Source of the DNA: Aselliscus stoliczkanus | Lineage: Eukaryota; Chordata; Mammalia; Chiroptera; Hipposideridae | Assembly (NCBI GenBank): GCA_033961575.1 | Contig: CM066734.1 | Coordinates: 83,226,501 to 83,290,500, forward strand | Direction: 5' to 3' | DNA: 64,000 bases | Shown: positions 47,801-61,700 of the stretch, piece after piece | How positions within the stretch are numbered: the first letter of the stretch is position 1 | Layout of the letters: each line of letters starts with the position of its first letter | The notes under the pieces: model-generated | Databases searched by the model: none | Told to the model about the DNA's origin: nothing | Seen by the model: only the letters and a program-made list of their open reading frames with translations | Position numbers and translations under genes: made by a program

Positions 47801-48158
47801 AAACTTCTTGGTTTATTTGGTATATTTGTTTTTCTTATAAGCTTTCTTTAAACTTACTTAGATCTCATTTAATACTGTATTTTTGTACATTTACCCATAA
47901 AGCAGTCCAGTTTTCTCATTTTGCTAGAAGTATTCCAAAATACTTGCCCGAGTCATTTTCTCTCTGTTTTAGTTTCAGCCTATTCTTAAAGCAAGAGAAG
48001 ATTATCAATGTTTTTGAAAACCCTCTAATAAGGGTACGATAAAATAATTAACATGACATGTGCTGCTGTAGAGCTGAATCTTTGCTATTCGTTTCGTTTA
48101 TTTGTTTCATTTCTCTATTTGGGGTTCTTCTCATGCCAAATCTGTATTTTTCTTAAAG

Positions 48159-48236
48159 GCTTATGAAAATTTCGGTGAAAAAATGTTGCTTCTTCAGTGC
48201 GGGCATGGAGCCTCTTTTCCTAAGCTAGATAACTTG
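48159..48236 (+). CDS. ENAM: ENAM exon with upstream start codon (human exon 3 equivalent)
   Basis: Acceptor TCTTAAAG before 48159 and donor GTGAGT at 48237. ATG at 48183 gives MLLLQCGHGASFPKLDNL, comparable to human MLVLRCRLGTSFPKLDNL. An earlier ATG at 48163 in another frame opens a 21-codon overlapping frame ending at TAG 48226-48228. The N-terminal part encoded here precedes the signal peptide proper, so the ATG in the next exon may be the main start in practice. Confidence 0.82.
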
Positions 48237-50051
48237 GTGAGTGTTTTCATTCATTTCTCCTAATGCACACAGGTTACATATCAAACTAAGTGTGGTCAGA
48301 TGTACACTTGAGGGGATAAAAAACTACGTACATATGTCAAAAGGAACAGAGCATCTGAGTTCACAGCTGGAATGGAAGAAGTAAGAATTTACACAGTCAC
48401 TGTACTCTATGGCAAGCATTATGAATGTTATTTTCAGTTCAAAAAAATAATCATAGACTTCCATCTAATCATGAACTTATAGATATGGAAGGAATCTAAA
48501 AATCATCCAACATAACATATTAATTTTACAATAGAGAAAATGAGTGGCATTTTATATTTGCAAAAGAAAAGACCACATCTTTCTACATGAGTATGTAACA
48601 TTACCATTCGTGACAGCTACTATAGAGGTTAAATGGATGAATAAGCAAAAGAGAAATTAAGTGTCCAAAAGTTCCCCCAAAATCTTAGGTCAGAATCTTA
48701 GAATATAGATTTAGAAAAGAAAAGCATTCACCAATATTCTCTTTATTATTTTCCTTGTGTTGTTGTAGCCTATAATACACACACTAATTTCAGTTATTTT
48801 TAATTCTCTAAAATGTTATGATTCTGAAAATCTTTAATTAGGAGGAAAAGCATTTACATATTACTGCGCCCTTTGTTTAGTTACACTCTCCCAATTCTCT
48901 GATATATAAAAGGTGATTGATTACACCTACGGTTTAGGAAAATGCTGACGTGTCCTTTAATTATATTGCTCCTTCGGGAAGCAAGCAAGAGGGTGAGCAT
49001 TGGCTCAGATAACTACTAGATGCATTTCAAGTTCAGAAAGAGGAAGAAAGAACAAAAGGAATGAAAAACTATTAGTGTCTATACGCAGGTTATCATGCTA
49101 GCAATTATGTTTTATCTGATATAACATGAAAATAAATCATTCTGATTAAACCTTGATTTTCCTCTTATTGTATATGCAAAGAGAAAAGAGTTTTCTTAAG
49201 GAATTACCCAAGGAAATACTTCAGAATAAACATTGATCAAGATGTAAATAAACATCTTAATTGTACAAATCTAGCATAATTAACTAGAGTGGGATAAACG
49301 AAATTCATGAAAACAATCACCAAATTTCATATATAAATCTATACTTTCATTCTTTCCCTCTATAGGTTTAATGAAAGTACTAGCAAGGAGATGAATTCAT
49401 AGTTTTGCCTATGTTTTCCTATTTCTCTGACCAGCCCTTGAGCAGAAGTGATTTTTTAAAAGATCAAATAATAATAATAACAATAATAATAAAGAAACAA
49501 TAGAGGAAAGAAGAAAAGAATAGGATTCTGGAATGTTACAGCTTATTTAATTAGCCTCTATATAATGGAATGTTATCTCTAGCATCTTAAAAAGTAACTC
49601 AAAATACTGATTTTGGAGTGTGCATTCACTGAAATTGAAACTATTCTATCTCCCATCCAAGTACTAACCAGTACCTACCCTGTTCAGCTTCCAACAGGGT
49701 AAGGGGGGTGATAGATGAGGATAAAAGGGATCAAACATATGGTGATAGAAGGAGAACTGACTCTTGGTGGTGAACACACATATGATATACAGATAATGTA
49801 TTACAGAATTGTACACCTGAAACCTATGTAACTTTACAAACCATTGTCACCCCAATAAACTTTAATTTTAAAAAAAAGAAATTGAGACTATTCTGAACAA
49901 TGAATATAGTCAGACATACTATGCCTTTTAAACCAGCCTAGCAACTAGAAACTCAAAAGCTTCAATATTCATATTTTTTTAGTAAACTCTTAATCTCCAC
50001 ATTCCAGTGCTATGAACCATCTTCCATCTTTTCAAGCATCAATATCTCCAG

Positions 50052-50131
<80 letters not shown>

Positions 50132-53100
50132 CCTTTTTAATCTGACCCTTTGGCATCTTACAACAGTACCAGGTAATAACTATCTAATAGTTTCTTAATA
50201 TAACATAAAAATGGCAGCAGAGGCCCCATCACGGCCTATTTCTGTCTCTCCTTGACAGACAGGTGGGCCAATGCCTAGATAAGTGCAGAGTGCCTCAAGC
50301 ACAATTATTTCACAGTCCAAAAATAATATCCAGTTTTTTATTCCAGGTACCAAGTGGAAAAATGAAGATTCTCCTGATCTTTTTAGGTCTGCTTCGTAAT
50401 TCCATTGCTATGCCAGTGAGTATTAAAAAGACTTTAGGACTTTTCTTTGTGTTCTATTGTTGCATAACTTGGAGAGAATTATTAGGCTTATTTCAATTGA
50501 TGTTCTGAATTTATCACCCATATTCTCTCACTTCCAGATGCAAATGCCCCGAATGCCTGGATTTAGCAGTAAAAGTGAGGAGGTAGGTATGGTTAGCCTC
50601 TGGGGAGAGTTTTCCAGAACCCTGCCCTCAGAGCTCATTAAAAAAAAGAGAATATTGGAAAACTTTTGGATATATAAAATCTCTTATGAAAGAGGTGGAA
50701 GGAGGGAGATTTGAAAAGACTTAAACTCTCAAATCAAGGCAAAGTAATAATTTCCCCAGTATCATTCTACCTATGTACTTCAACATTCCTTTTTAAGGTA
50801 AATGTGAATTTGTGTTAAAGTATAGTTGTTAGTTTTTTTGCTGTTTTTAAGCTAGCAAAGATAGACATTTGTACCAAAGATTGTTAGAAAGGAGACACTT
50901 AAGCCCATAAATATCTTTTACATGACTCATACCCAGGATCATTAGCCAAATTCACTACACATCAGAAAGGAGAATAATTTTTTCATAGAATTACCACATT
51001 CTCAAATTCTGAACTCCAAAACAGTAGAGTAGAACATTCAACAACTTCAAAGTAGACAAGATTTTTATTCTCTATTATTCTACATTGATTCTTCTCAAAA
51101 TAAAATTTTGAGTAAAAAATTAAAGTGCCATCGAAGTTTCTTTAATTATATACTTTTTTATTTAAGCATAACTACATAAAAGATATTATGACTATTACAC
51201 CTTAAATTCAGAAATTCAACTTATTTCTTATGACTCTTGGATTGATTGAATTAAAATTTTTCCCTTTGTGCCACATTAATGGATTCCTTTGTTCACAGAT
51301 GATGCGGTATAGTCAATTCAACTTTATGAACCCCTCACATGTAAGTTCCACTTTATATTATTTCTGGTGACTTTTTGTTTATATACAGATAATTACATTA
51401 TAAAGTTTGTCTTAGTTAATACAGACACCAATAGCTAGCCACATTTTAATTACAATATAATCATTATTGTATTGATACGAAACAATCAATATAAAACAAA
51501 ATCAATATGAAACAAAGAGTTTCAAGAGGGAAAATTTATTTCACCTGTCCCCTTACACCAAATTTTCTTCTTATTCATTATTATTGTTCTTTCATATAAA
51601 TAAAAATAATTTCTTAATTACAAGAGTTCTTTAAATTCTAGAGAAATTGGGTCTGAGAAAAGATCACACAAGATATATCCACAGATAATGAAAACAAAAA
51701 AAATAGCATAGCAAGTACTTGCTGAGGAGCATCAATTTTATTTGGATTATCTTGAAAGATAACACTAAAATTATGAAATAACTTTATATAAATAAATTTA
51801 GGTTATACTTACCACTATGTGTTAATTTTTTTTATTGTTCACCTTCTTTATTATGCATATAAAAAAGGATTATTCTCTTTTCTTACTATTTGACAGCATC
51901 TATCAGACCAAAATGTGCTCAGAGCAGAGCATCTGGGTCAGTTGGACTTTCATGAGGACTTTTTCTTTCTTTTTTTTATTTTTTAACTTTGTATTAAATT
52001 TATTAAAAGTAATTAATAATCAATTAAATATCATTTGGATCTTTTGGCATAATTTTTCTGACAAAATTGTATTATAATATTATATGTTACTTTTGACTTT
52101 TGTGGCATGATAATGAGAACAATTTGGGAGGAATCAAGGACTTCATCAATTTTCTCTTAATTCTTTTCATTCAAGTCATTCTCTTTTAAAGCCCCTCACC
52201 TAAAATTATCATCATTGTCAATTTTCTTCAACTATTGATTGGCCCAACTCTTTTAAATTCTCATTCTCGGTTTAGTGATTTTGCCTGTTATTTGAAATTT
52301 TCGCCAACTTAATTGTCATGAAATACTGAATCTTAATGCAAGGTTTGCAATTTTACCTTCCATCAATCCACATGACATCTGTACTATATTGTGTGTACAT
52401 CATCCAACAGACAGGAACAGACGGACTAATGAAGAAGGGAGATACAGACTGGTGTTAAACCAGAGAGGGAGTATTTGAATGGGAACTGATATAAGAGGTC
52501 AATTCATATATTAGCATTTTCAAATTATAACTACTTTTACTTCCCTGCCAACCTTATAATTGTGGAGAGTCTGATAATGACAATGGAATTAATGAGGATT
52601 CACCTGTAATCAAGAAGCACAGCCACCATTAAGGGTATTTACACATGCAGAATTTTTATTCTCATTCTCCTTTTTTTTGAACTCTCACTTTATCTTCTTT
52701 TTGCTTTTTTCCTCCTTGTCCGGCCTATGACATCACTGGGGTTTTGAATTTGACATCAATTCCTCTATAAACTGACTTGTACAGTTCTAACCTGTCAGGG
52801 CTGCAGATTTAGAAAATTATCAGCCAGATTCTTACACTGAATTTCCTTTTTTTTTTTAATTGATTTCTCCACCTTTTTTTTTTTTAAAGATTTTATTGGG
52901 GAATTGGGGGAGGGACACAGCATTGAGGAATTTGGGAAGGGGAACAGTCAAGTTGCTGTATTTTTGTTCTTCAGTCTAGTTGCGGAGGACGTTGCTTCTT
53001 GTTGGTATCGTCATTGTGCTCTTCCCGGATGAGGCAGATCGGTGGCCGGCCTCTGGATGGTCCCTCATTGCGGCTCCTGGCAGCTCACACCAGCTGCTGG

Positions 53101-56100
53101 CAGCTCACGGCGGCTGCCGGCCACTCACTGTAGCCTATGGCAGCCCACTGCAGCAGGGACTGCAGCCTACCATCGCCAGGGCTCGCACAGCCCAGCTCCA
53201 GGTGGAGCTGTTGTTAGCTGTAGAGGGCAGTGTCACTGGCTCTCATATTTACACTGAATTTTCTTACCCAATTCTGCCCTTTGCTTTATTTGTTTGGTTG
53301 GTTTACTAGAAGACTGAAATTTATTTCTGTAAGACAACATTTAAAGGCATGCTAGCTAAAGACCTTGAAGCTCCCATTGTTGAGTTATATTCCATAGGAT
53401 TTTGAAGGTCCGTGGCTGTTTTGGAGGCTGACACCAGAGAGATTCTTCCCGAATCTCAGCTCCATGTGATTTTCCTGTTATTTGCTACCCTTGCAGATGG
53501 CACCACTGGGCCCCTTGTATGGAAATGGCGTGCATCTCCCTCAACTCTACCCACAGTACCAGATGCCCATGTGGCCTCAGCCACCACCCAACACGGGGCC
53601 TCCACAAAAACCTTCATCTCCTTCAGCAACCAAACGTCAGAGCAAGACTGATCAAACCCCAGAGACACAGAAACCCAACCAGCCTCAACCAAAAAAGCCA
53701 CCACCAAAGCGGCCTTTAAAGCAGCCACCACCTGCCCCAACTGAGCCCCAGGAGGAAGCCCAGCCACCTCAGGTGAGGTTTGCCCAGCAAAATTCCAAAC
53801 CAGAGTCATATGGCCTCAGGGATTTGGAGGTCCATGCTACCTCCACATGCATACTTCTTCCAATACTCCTCAATATGGGTACTGCTGTGTACAAAATAAG
53901 ATCTTTAGTTTTAACACTTCCTTCCAAGGTGACGCTGTCACCGCCTATCCAAAACTGCCTGGTGAGTCATTTCCACTCTTCATTTGATTAAAAATTACCC
54001 AAACAGCCTGGCCTTAAATAAGTTCCTTTTAAAATACAGAGGCAACATGAGTTCTAATGGAAGAGTCAGGGAACAGAGATTGGAGTTCTACCCTCAGCCC
54101 TTATTAGTTGTACAATCTGGAGCAAGTCACTTCATCTGTCTGGACCCCAGGTTCTCCACAAGTAAACGAAATCATCTCTAGGTCCATTCCAAGATTCATG
54201 CTTTATGATCTAAAATATTGCCCTGAAAGGTATCATTGTTTCTGGTACTTCAGGATGGCCTAAGTCTAGTCCCCATTTAAAGCAAGATGTACAACTGGTT
54301 TCTTAAGATCTTACCTAGTGAGGAGCTCCTAAAATACTGTCTTTGAATCAATTAGCATTTTATTATCAGACACTATTATAGGTGTAGATAATACAAAATT
54401 TATTAAAAAGACACTCTTGGATTTCACCCTGGCTTTAATCATTTAGCACCTATGCAATTTGGGGCAAATGATTAATTTCTCTGAACCTCAGAATCTTAAG
54501 TGAAATGGGAATAATAATAGCAATATCTTCTTTGGTTATGTGAGGACTAAATGACTTTACAAGCATAAAACATCAGCACAGTACCTAGAACATGTGTTCA
54601 ACAATACTAATACAAATTGTTGTTGTTATTATCACCTCTGCCCTAAAGTTAAAAAATCACAGTTTAATGAAAAGGGAGATGTAGACTCCCAAGTTTCAAA
54701 TAATTGTATTTAATAGGTTTGTTTCATTTTTCATTAATTCTGCTAATTTCCATGTCACTCTGATTCTTTCTTTCTCTATAGGCATTCCCACCATTTGGCA
54801 ATGGGCTCTTTCCCTATCAACAGCCCCCATGGCAAGTTCCACATGTGAGTTTTTAATTTTCTTTACACTAGAAATGAAAACTAAAATTAAAATGTTATAT
54901 CTCAAAATGATGTTTTCATACACTCTAAATGGAATGCTATAAGCCAATCAGTGGATAGTATAAATCAAAATCATCACATCATGGATGGAGTAGAGGCTTG
55001 ATCACTGCACTGTACATCTGAAGGTGATGTTGTATAATATTGTATGCCAACTGTAATTGAATATATATAGATAGTCACGGGCTGTAGATTATACTGTGGA
55101 AGGGAGTCAGAGGAAGTGTAATAGATATGTATGATATGGGGGCCGGGAGGAGTGGGGTGGCGAACTGGGGGAGGAGGGTTGTCACTTTGAGGGGCAAAAA
55201 GTATAACTATCGCACTGTGTTGTACAACTGAAACTAATTTAAAAAAATAAATAAATGGAAAAAAAATTATCACATCAGTAATCATATAGGAAAAAGAGAA
55301 TTTTTCAGTGAATTTTTTACTCAAATTGGTGACATGAACACAGCCTAAATCACCAAAAAAAAACTACTTGTAATGTAGTGAATTAATTTTAAAGCATTGT
55401 GCTACTTCATTACCATTCCCCACTTCCTCAAAAAGATTAGAAAACACAAAGATTATTCTCATTTAATGTAATAGGGAAATTGGGACAAAATGGAGCTTGA
55501 AAAATCATAAGATAAGCTATGATTAGACATAGATCTTGCCATTATATCTTATTATTTCTAACCACAGATATTTCATCATAAAAATCTTACAAAATGTTTA
55601 CAACAATTTTTTAAACTTTAAAATCATTAAAATAAAACTATTGAAATTGCATCATAGGCATTAAAATATGAATTTCAAAATAAACTATTTGAACTAAAGA
55701 AATATAAAAGCCAGTTGTTGTTAAAATAACAAAAACAACAACATAAAATACTTGATGACCCCTTGATTCAGCTGTGGCATTGGTTTTTCTTGTCTATGAT
55801 TCTATAACCAAGAAGACTTTTTATCAACAAGGAACAATTCATTTCAAGAAGTAAAAGTTCCTTACTTTTTTTTTCCCTTAAAAATGTTACTTCTGTTTAC
55901 TGGCCACACTGGACTAAGGAAACTAAGACAGTACCAGGTGAAGATTTAAAAAGCAGATGAGTATGATTCTTATGCTGAAGTAGCTATTAATCTCATCTAC
56001 ATAGAATTTCTTGAAGGTCTCTGGGAGCCAAACTGCTTTGCTACACCCTACCCTGTGTAGAAGCTTGGCCTCCAAATTTGATTAGGAAAATAAACCTTGG

Positions 56101-56244
56101 TCAAATCAAAACATTATAGCAATAATCAAGGAATGATTGTCAATTTGTCACCCTAAATGCAAAGTAGACATTCTAAAAATAACATGATTTCTTAACCTCC
56201 ATTATTACATGTTCTAATATGGATGTTTGGACCCTAATAGCACT

Positions 56245-56312
<68 letters not shown>

Positions 56313-58734
56313 GCGTGGGATAATTGCTAGATGATATTTTGAGTAGGATGATCTAGGGTCCATCTGAAGCCTTTGTATTTACCAGTATTCACTGACAGAT
56401 TATAATTATAGTCATAATTAATAGCTGAATTGTGAGAGCTAATGACTCAGAAGCTAAAAGCTAATAGTGTTAACACCCAATCACTGACATGAACTATTTT
56501 AAGGAACCTTGAGTCTTACAAACAAATGGAAGTATAGAAAGTGGTTTTCTCTTGTGTTCATTGTATTTTTCACCTTTCAGAGGGTACCACCAGGTTATGG
56601 ACGTCCACCAGTCAGCAATGAAGAAGGCGGGGTAAGTACAAGTAAAGCTACACTGCTCCATTAGGAATTACAATCCTTTAGTCTCTGTTTTTTGGGTCCC
56701 TACCTATTAAGAAAGTTACAATCTAACATATGACGCTGTAGCTCAAACACCCATGATATAACAAAAAAAAATTACAACAAATCAATCCAGTAACCTAAAA
56801 TAAAATAAATGCGATGTATCATTTCTCCTCTACATGTATTAAAATTTCCCTCCCTCCCTTCTTCCCCCCAACCCCTGCAAAGAAGGCTAACCTAATACGC
56901 CATGCTCCAGGTTGATGCTGGACCCTAGACAGTGATGGAGCAACTAGTAAATAGAGAAGGAACTGAAAGCATCTTAGACCCCTGCATGATGTCAGAGACA
57001 TCTCCTCAAGCATCTGTCTTATCCCCTGAAGGAAATGAAATAATCATCCAATTCCCTCATTGTACAAATATATTGAAATCCACAGAAGATAAATCACTAT
57101 TCAATTTCACCCAATGAGTCAGTGGATATAGTGGACCCAGAATTCAAGTCTCCTGACATCCTGTCCAATGACTTTACTACACCACACTAGAAAAAAGGGC
57201 CAAATGCATGTCACAGAGTGATATACTGTTACAATATTCTAGCACTGTATCATCAAAAAAGCCATTGCAGTGATTGTGACGCAGCACCCCTCTTTTCCCC
57301 TAGATATGTGATATGTTCACCATGAAATGAGGAAACCTGATAGCTCTTGGGGGGGTGAGAGCTGGGGGGGAGATTACATAATGACATTGAAAATTACTAT
57401 GTTAGTAGGCATAAGGTGCTTTCAAAAGTATCATTGTAAAATAACCCCAAATAAAAATGAGTCAGATAATTATATGCAACCTCAAAACTGGCACTTTGAA
57501 TTTTTCATAAAAGTTAACATGAAAGAGTGAAGCAGAATGACGCAGGCAGTTAGCACAGGCATTAAGAAATTGGTTCCACCTCCTGAGAACACTACCTGAT
57601 TTCCCACTTGATGTCAGAGACATCTCCTCACCCATCTGTCTCATCATCTACATTCACAAGTAGAGATTAAAAATACTTTTTCTCTAAATTGTATTGTTTT
57701 AAAAGAAAAACTAAATGACCTAAAAGCCACACAAATGTCTAACAAACATACTGACAGAACTCATTATGATTATGTCATTTATTAAACAAAAATTTATCAA
57801 GCACTTCTCCCTGTGCTAGGTACTGAGAAAACAAAGATGAGAAGAATGTTTTCACTCAAAAACTTCACGTGGGAGAATCAAGTGGGGAGAATACCAGGAA
57901 ACTAAGCAACTGAAATTCAGTAGGGGTAATTGTTATAGCAGAAGTCTATGTTGCAGTGGATACCTGGAAGTAGAGCCTAATTCAGCCCATGGAAATCAGG
58001 ACAGAGGAGGGAGCATTCAAGCTGAGACTTTAGGATCAGTCAAGTTTATTATGAAGGATGACTGTGTAGGTGAGGAGAAGGTTCAACATGAAGAAGCCAG
58101 GTGCAAAGGCACTGAACATAGAAAGAACAGAGTATTCAGAGAATGGGTAGTAGTTGTGATTTTTTTTAAAAAACTTTATTTATTGTGGTAAAAACATTTA
58201 ACATGAGATCTACCTACTCTCTTAACAAATTTCGAAGTGTGCAATATAGTTTTGTTGATTGTAGGTACAATGGAGTACAAATCTCTAGAGCTCATTCATC
58301 TTGCTTAACTGAAATTTTGTTCCTGTTGATTAGTAAACTCCCCATTTCCCTGTCTCCTGAGCTCCCAGCAATCACTATTCCACTTTTTGATTCTGTGAAT
58401 TTAACTATTTTAGATACTTCATATAAGTGAAACCATGCAGTATTTGTCTTTCTGTGACTGGCTTATTTCACTTAGCATACTGTCCTCAAGGTTCGTCCAT
58501 GTTGTTGCTTATTGCAGTTTCCTTCTTCTTTTAATATAGAATAATATTCCATTGTATGTATATACCATGTTTCCCTTATCCATTCATCTATTAATGGACA
58601 TTTAAGTTGTTTTATATCTTAGTCATCATGAATAGAGCTGCAAGTAGTTGTGATTTACAACTGCACAAACTACAAGGGAGAGAAAATAGGCTGGATGTAA
58701 TAGTTATGGGCAACATGACTATTGAAAATTATTG

Positions 58735-58773
<39 letters not shown>

Positions 58774-61700
58774 TGTATAACACTTGTTAGGCCCTTACTA
58801 AGTCCAGGTCTCATTTGACCCTCATGACAACCTACAAGGTAGATATTTTTTTATTTTTTTATTTTTTTTGAGGGCAGTGTCACTGGCCCTCATATGTGGG
58901 ACCCAAACCGGGGCTGCTGGCTTCCCAAGCCAGGGCTTAACCACCGCGCCACCCGGCTGGCCCTAGATATTATTTTATTATCTCCATTTTTCAAAGGAAT
59001 AAACTGAGGTTATCCCAGAGATGGAACTGGGATTTTAACCCATATCTGTCTAGAGTCCCACTCTTTAGCACCATGTTATACTGCTTTGTATGTTAGCCGA
59101 GGGGGTTAGAGTTTATCCTGTAAGGTAAAGGTAACTTTAAATAATATTTAAAGAGGAAAGTGACAGAGCTTTCTCCCACACCCATCCCCAACCTCCACTA
59201 CTCTGATAGCTATGGAAAGGCAAGGTTAGAGGAAAGTAAAACTACATCTACAGTAACCAGTATGAGAACTATTGCAATAGTTCAGAGGTATTACAGTTAC
59301 AGGAGGAGGGGCCAAAAGAGGCAGACGAAAGTTTAGATTTTATAGGATTTGGTCATTAATTGTCTGGTAGACATAAAAGAGAGAGCAGAAACTTGGCAAG
59401 CTGGGCAGATAATGGTAAATGCTGCTTAGATATAGAATATTGTAAAGGACATTTGGGGAGGTGGGCAATGAGTCTAGTCTGAGTACATTCAGTTGGAAGT
59501 GCTCATGAGGTCTTAAGTGAAGAAGTCTTGCTATCTCAACCACAAGAGAGAATGCCATGGGCCAGAGTTAATGGCTTTGGGGATCACTGGCATGTATCTG
59601 TACTGAAAGAACTGTCCTGCAAAACATTGTTTAAGGCAAATGTGTAAAATAATAACAGAAGAACGAGGAGGGTAGAGGATGGAACCCTAAAAAGAAAACA
59701 AAACAGAACATCTCAGATTTGAAATCCAGGCCTAGGAAGAGAAAGCTGAGAAGTAATAGTCCAAAAGTTCAAGTACCAGAAAAGAGAACCAGAATGGAAT
59801 AGGATCATGGAAACCCAGGAGGAATTAAATTTAAAGAACAAAAGCATAGCCAAAAGTGTTAAAAGAAGCACATGGCTGATAAGATTTCCCTATCACATTA
59901 AAAAATTCTGAACAACACTATAATGGGAAACAAAGAATAATTATTGATGTCCATCTTCTTCTTTACAGAATCCTTACTTCGGATATTTTGGATATCATGG
60001 ATTTGGAGGACGTCCCCCTTATTATTCAGAAGAGATGTTTGAACAAGATTTTGAAAAACCCAAAGAAAAAGACCCTCCTAAAACAGAGAGTCCAGCCACA
60101 GAACCCTCATCTAATTCAACAGTTCCTGGGACTAATTCTACCCAACCAAATGCACCAAATCCAGGAAGGAGCCAGGGTGGAAATGATACCAGCACAACAG
60201 GAAACAGTGGCCATGGGCCGAACTCTGCGAGCAACCCTGCAACTCAAAATGGGGTCGTCCCACCCCCAGCAGTTAATGTTTCAGGCCAGGGGGCACAAAG
60301 AAGTCAAATCCCATGGGGACCAAGTCAGCCAAATATTTTTGAATACTACCCAAATCCTAATACCCAAAGTTTTCCTGCAGGGAGACAATGGCGTCCCACT
60401 AGTACTGTCACAGGGCACAGACAGAATGGGCCTTTTTATCGAAACCAACAAGTCCAAAGGGGTCCTCGGTGGAACTCCTACGCTTGGGAAGGCAGACAAG
60501 CAGTTCTTCCCGGAAATGCAATTTATCGCAAACCTTACGCTTCCACTGCAAGAGGCAATTCTCCCAGTCATGCAGGAAATCCAGCAAATTTCAGAAGAAA
60601 GCCTCAGGGGCCAAATAAACACCTTATGGGAACCAATGTTGCTTCTTTGGGTCCCAAACATGGGACTGTTGGCCGCAGTGAAAAAATCCAAAATCCAAGA
60701 GAGAAGCCACTAGGTCAAAAAGAAAAAATAGTCATTCCTACAAGGGATCCGACTGGCCCCTGGAGAAACTCTCAAGATTATGGAGTTAATAAATCAAACT
60801 ATAAAATGCCTCACCCTGAGGGTAACATGCAAGTCCCAAATTTTAATTCAATTGATCAACGTGAAAACTCTTATTACCCAAGAGAAGATTCCAGAAGAGC
60901 CCCAAATGCTGATGGGCAAACTCAAAATCAGAATTTGCCCAAAGGGATTATTTTAGAGCCAAGAAGAATTCCATATGAATCTGAAACTAATCAACCAGAA
61001 TTAAAGCACAGTACATATCAGCCTGCATACCCTGAGGAAATCCCTTCCCCTGAAAGAGAACATTTTCCGGCAGGAAGAAATACTTGGAACCACCAAGAAA
61101 TCTCTCCACCTTTTAAGGAAGATCCTGGGAGGCAGGAGGAACTCTTACCTCCTCGTTCCCATGGCTCAAGAGGAGGTGTGTACTACCATGACTATAACCC
61201 CTATGAGCCCAGGGAAAGCTCACCATACCTTAGAAGCAATACATGGGATGAGAGAGATGATTCGCCCAATACTAGGGGGCAATCCGAAAATCCACTGTAC
61301 CCCATGAATACTCCAGACCCAAAAGAGACAGTCCCTTATCATGAAGAGGACCCAATTGATCCAACTGGAGATGAACCTTTCCCAGGACAAAGTAGATGGG
61401 TAATGGAGGAGTCAAGCTTTAAAGAAAACCCAACAGTTACGCACTATGAAGGTGAACATTATACCTCAAATCGACCCAAGGACTACCTTCCCTATTCCTT
61501 AGATAATCCATCGAAACCCAGGGAGGATTTTCCTTATGGTGAATTTTACCCCTGGAACCGAGATGAGAATTTTCCATCATATAATACAGTTCCCACTGTA
61601 CCACCACCTGTGGAGAACAGGGGCTATTATGCTAATAGTCCTGTTGGACCAGAAGAAAGCACTCTGTTTACTTCCTGGAACTCCTGGGACCCCAGAATAC

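Larger units (their letters stand above)
32245..48158. other. Intergenic region between AMBN and ENAM
   Basis: No complete gene was recognised in 16 kb. Contents are MIRs (33250, 38400, 40755, 43780, 44690), an antisense ERV-L relic (about 33750-36370), old repeats with L2/MER-like words (about 38050-39260), a SINE variant (39428-39574), a mariner relic (42101-42657), an L2 3' end (42721-43145) and a short SINE (43360-43466). The 5' non-coding exons of ENAM probably lie in the last few kilobases but could not be located. Nothing specific was seen in 36700-37900 and 45000-47100. Confidence 0.6.
48237..50346 (+). other. ENAM: ENAM intron before the signal-peptide exon
   Basis: Contains a TATA-like box at 48903-48912, an L1 3' tail (49640-49880) and a (CT)n array (50055-50125). 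No coding exon was recognised. Confidence 0.7.
56632..59968 (+). other. ENAM: ENAM last intron
   Basis: A 3.3-kb intron with an unclassified old repeat (57780-58150), an L1 piece (58160-58640), an (ATT)n array, a MIR split by a SINE, and no recognised exon. Confidence 0.8.

Noticed and set aside
53456..53809. 117-codon minus-strand frame opposite the ENAM proline-rich exon
   Set aside because: It is the mirror of a biased proline/glutamine codon run. No promoter, splice signals or recognisable domain were seen.
53773..53991. Extension of the ENAM proline-rich exon into the following intron
   Set aside because: The frame stays open by chance. A GTGAGG donor and an exact match to the human exon end (EEAQPPQ) place the boundary at 53772.
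56249..56308. Repeat arrays considered as CRISPR-like
   Set aside because: They are simple dinucleotide microsatellites without spacers, in a mammalian genome.
60281..60691. 136-codon minus-strand frame opposite the ENAM last exon
   Set aside because: Explained as a shadow of the real coding strand. The peptide matches nothing I recognise.
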